This document shows positions 63,081 through 64,000 of a stretch of DNA of 64,000 bases, piece after piece (positions within the stretch are counted from its first letter, which is position 1; the number at the start of each line of letters is the position of its first letter). Below the pieces are notes generated by a model. It made no database searches, was not told the DNA's origin, and saw only the letters and a program-made list of their open reading frames with translations. The position numbers were made by a program, and so were the translations under genes. Source of the stretch: Citrobacter amalonaticus (lineage in GTDB: Bacteria > Pseudomonadota > Gammaproteobacteria > Enterobacterales > Enterobacteriaceae); NCBI RefSeq assembly GCF_002918555.1, contig NZ_PQMB01000003.1:124491-188490 (forward strand), written 5' to 3'.

Positions 63081-64000
63081 ATGAATATAAAATATATTTA
63101 TCTTCTTTTACTGACCGGAATCTCGACCTCTTCGTATGCCATGAATATCTATAATAAAGATGGGAATACGCTGGATATCTATGGACGTATTGAGGGAAAA
63201 ATAGCGAATGGCGAGAACTCTTATGCCGGAAGTGAAACACGAACCAATCTTGGAGGTCGCTTAGGGATTTATCTTACCCGTGAGTTAGAGTTTATTCCTG
63301 AGACCAGCATTGTCGGGCGCCTGGAATGGCAGGTACGAACCGAAAAAAACGACAGTAATACCGGTGAAAGTGACCTGAAAGCCCGCTATTCCTGGATCGG
63401 TTTATCAAACAAAACCTGGGGAGAACTCATTGTCGGTAGAACCCGAAACCCAATGTACCAGGTGATGAAAATGACTGATAAATATAAAAACTTCACCCCC
63501 AATGTATACAATTACGGGATCACGACCATTGATAACTCTTACCAGTACAACCGTCAGGACGGTACCGTACAATGGAACGCTAAATTTGCAGGTAATGAGA
63601 TACAGCTGGCGTGGATCGCAGGCAATGGTAGCAGTAATGATACCCTCGATTATGGCGCTATGGGGAGTTACCGAAACACGCTCAGATTGGGTGATTTCAG
63701 GTTGACGCCTGCCGTCGCCATCAGTCGCTACAAGCGCCAGGACGGCGTTGTTACAACTGACGGGCGGAATCAAAATGACCAGATCATGGCCGGTCTGCAG
63801 CTCAGTTATAAGGACTTTGAAGCAGCGGTCACGGCATTACGGACATCCATTGCACGAGACAATAAAAGCGATAATAACTTTAAAGGCATGGACTCACTGA
63901 TCTCATGGAAAATGGGAAAATTCAAGTTTCTTACCGGTTATAGTTTTTTAGATGAACAGGATAAAGATATCTATGAAAAAGAGGACTGGCGTGTTGAAAC
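63081..64000 (+). CDS. General (OmpC/OmpF-type) outer-membrane porin, 3' end beyond window
   Basis: An open frame starts at 63081 after GAGGGATAAC and runs without stop to the window end (306 codons). Residues 1-20 form a signal peptide ending SSYA. The mature part opens MNIYNKDGNTLDIYGRIEG, the typical general porin start, and alternating beta-strand pattern with aromatic ends follows (YSWIGLSNKTWGELIVGRT). The segment that should form constriction loop 3 (about 130-160) lacks the PEFGGD motif of OmpC/OmpF, so channel selectivity may differ. It is divergent from the lyase gene and shares the dyad motif upstream, suggesting it serves the same substrate. Confidence 0.8.
   Translation, partial: MNIKYIYLLLLTGISTSSYAMNIYNKDGNTLDIYGRIEGKIANGENSYAGSETRTNLGGRLGIYLTRELEFIPETSIVGRLEWQVRTEKNDSNTGESDLKARYSWIGLSNKTWGELIVGRTRNPMYQVMKMTDKYKNFTPNVYNYGITTIDNSYQYNRQDGTVQWNAKFAGNEIQLAWIAGNGSSNDTLDYGAMGSYRNTLRLGDFRLTPAVAISRYKRQDGVVTTDGRNQNDQIMAGLQLSYKDFEAAVTALRTSIARDNKSDNNFKGMDSLISWKMGKFKFLTGYSFLDEQDKDIYEKEDWRVE

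Overview
The window is a chromosomal segment of a gamma-proteobacterium of the family Enterobacteriaceae. Gene order and protein sequences follow the nrdHIEF to fhlA part of the Escherichia/Salmonella/Citrobacter chromosome almost gene for gene. Presence of ascGFB, srl/gut, norRVW and hyc/hyp/fhlA, an intact MFS gene next to proX, a di-Mop gene next to fhlA, and a non-E. coli block after ygbA all suggest a Citrobacter-like genome. The species cannot be fixed from this sequence. No phage, insertion sequence, integrase or CRISPR array was seen.

Left part (1-17 kb): the Mn/Fe class Ib ribonucleotide reductase operon nrdHIEF with NrdR-like boxes; the osmoregulated glycine betaine/proline ABC importer proVWX; an MFS transporter; the branched-chain amino acid exporter ygaZH; the mprA-emrA-emrB multidrug operon; luxS, the sRNA MicA, gshA, yqaA and yqaB. 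Middle-left (17.5-25.7 kb): four tRNA-Arg(ACG) genes in a 274-bp tandem repeat plus tRNA-Ser(GCU), then csrA, alaS, recX, recA (with a LexA box), pncC and mltB, all on the minus strand.

Middle (25.9-43 kb): the sorbitol operon srlAEBD-gutM-srlR-gutQ; the nitric-oxide detoxification pair norVW with its divergent regulator norR (three NorR sites and a sigma-54 promoter); hypF-hydN with an FhlA-type palindrome; the cryptic-type beta-glucoside locus ascG/ascFB. A short accessory insert between ascB and hycI holds an OB-fold-like lipoprotein, a 93-bp inverted-repeat element and a SymE-family gene. Right-middle (43.7-57.6 kb): the complete formate hydrogenlyase system, hycABCDEFGHI (minus) divergent from hypABCDE-fhlA (plus). 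Both promoters are sigma-54 type with FhlA-type upstream sites. HypA-F build the NiFe site, HycI processes HycE, HycB-G form the membrane complex, and FhlA and HycA set expression.

Right end (57.7-64 kb): a di-Mop molybdate-binding protein, ygbA with an NsrR-like site, and then an AT-richer accessory block: a DcuC-type C4-dicarboxylate transporter, an RpiR/SIS-type regulator, a fumarase/adenylosuccinate-lyase superfamily enzyme and a general porin that runs off the window. A dyad GRGAA-N7-TTCCC occurs four times, only seen here in the three promoter regions of this block, and looks like a private operator. I propose that these four genes form one regulated catabolic system for an unknown compound that is cleaved to a C4-dicarboxylate. 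This is the best candidate for an undescribed system in the window.
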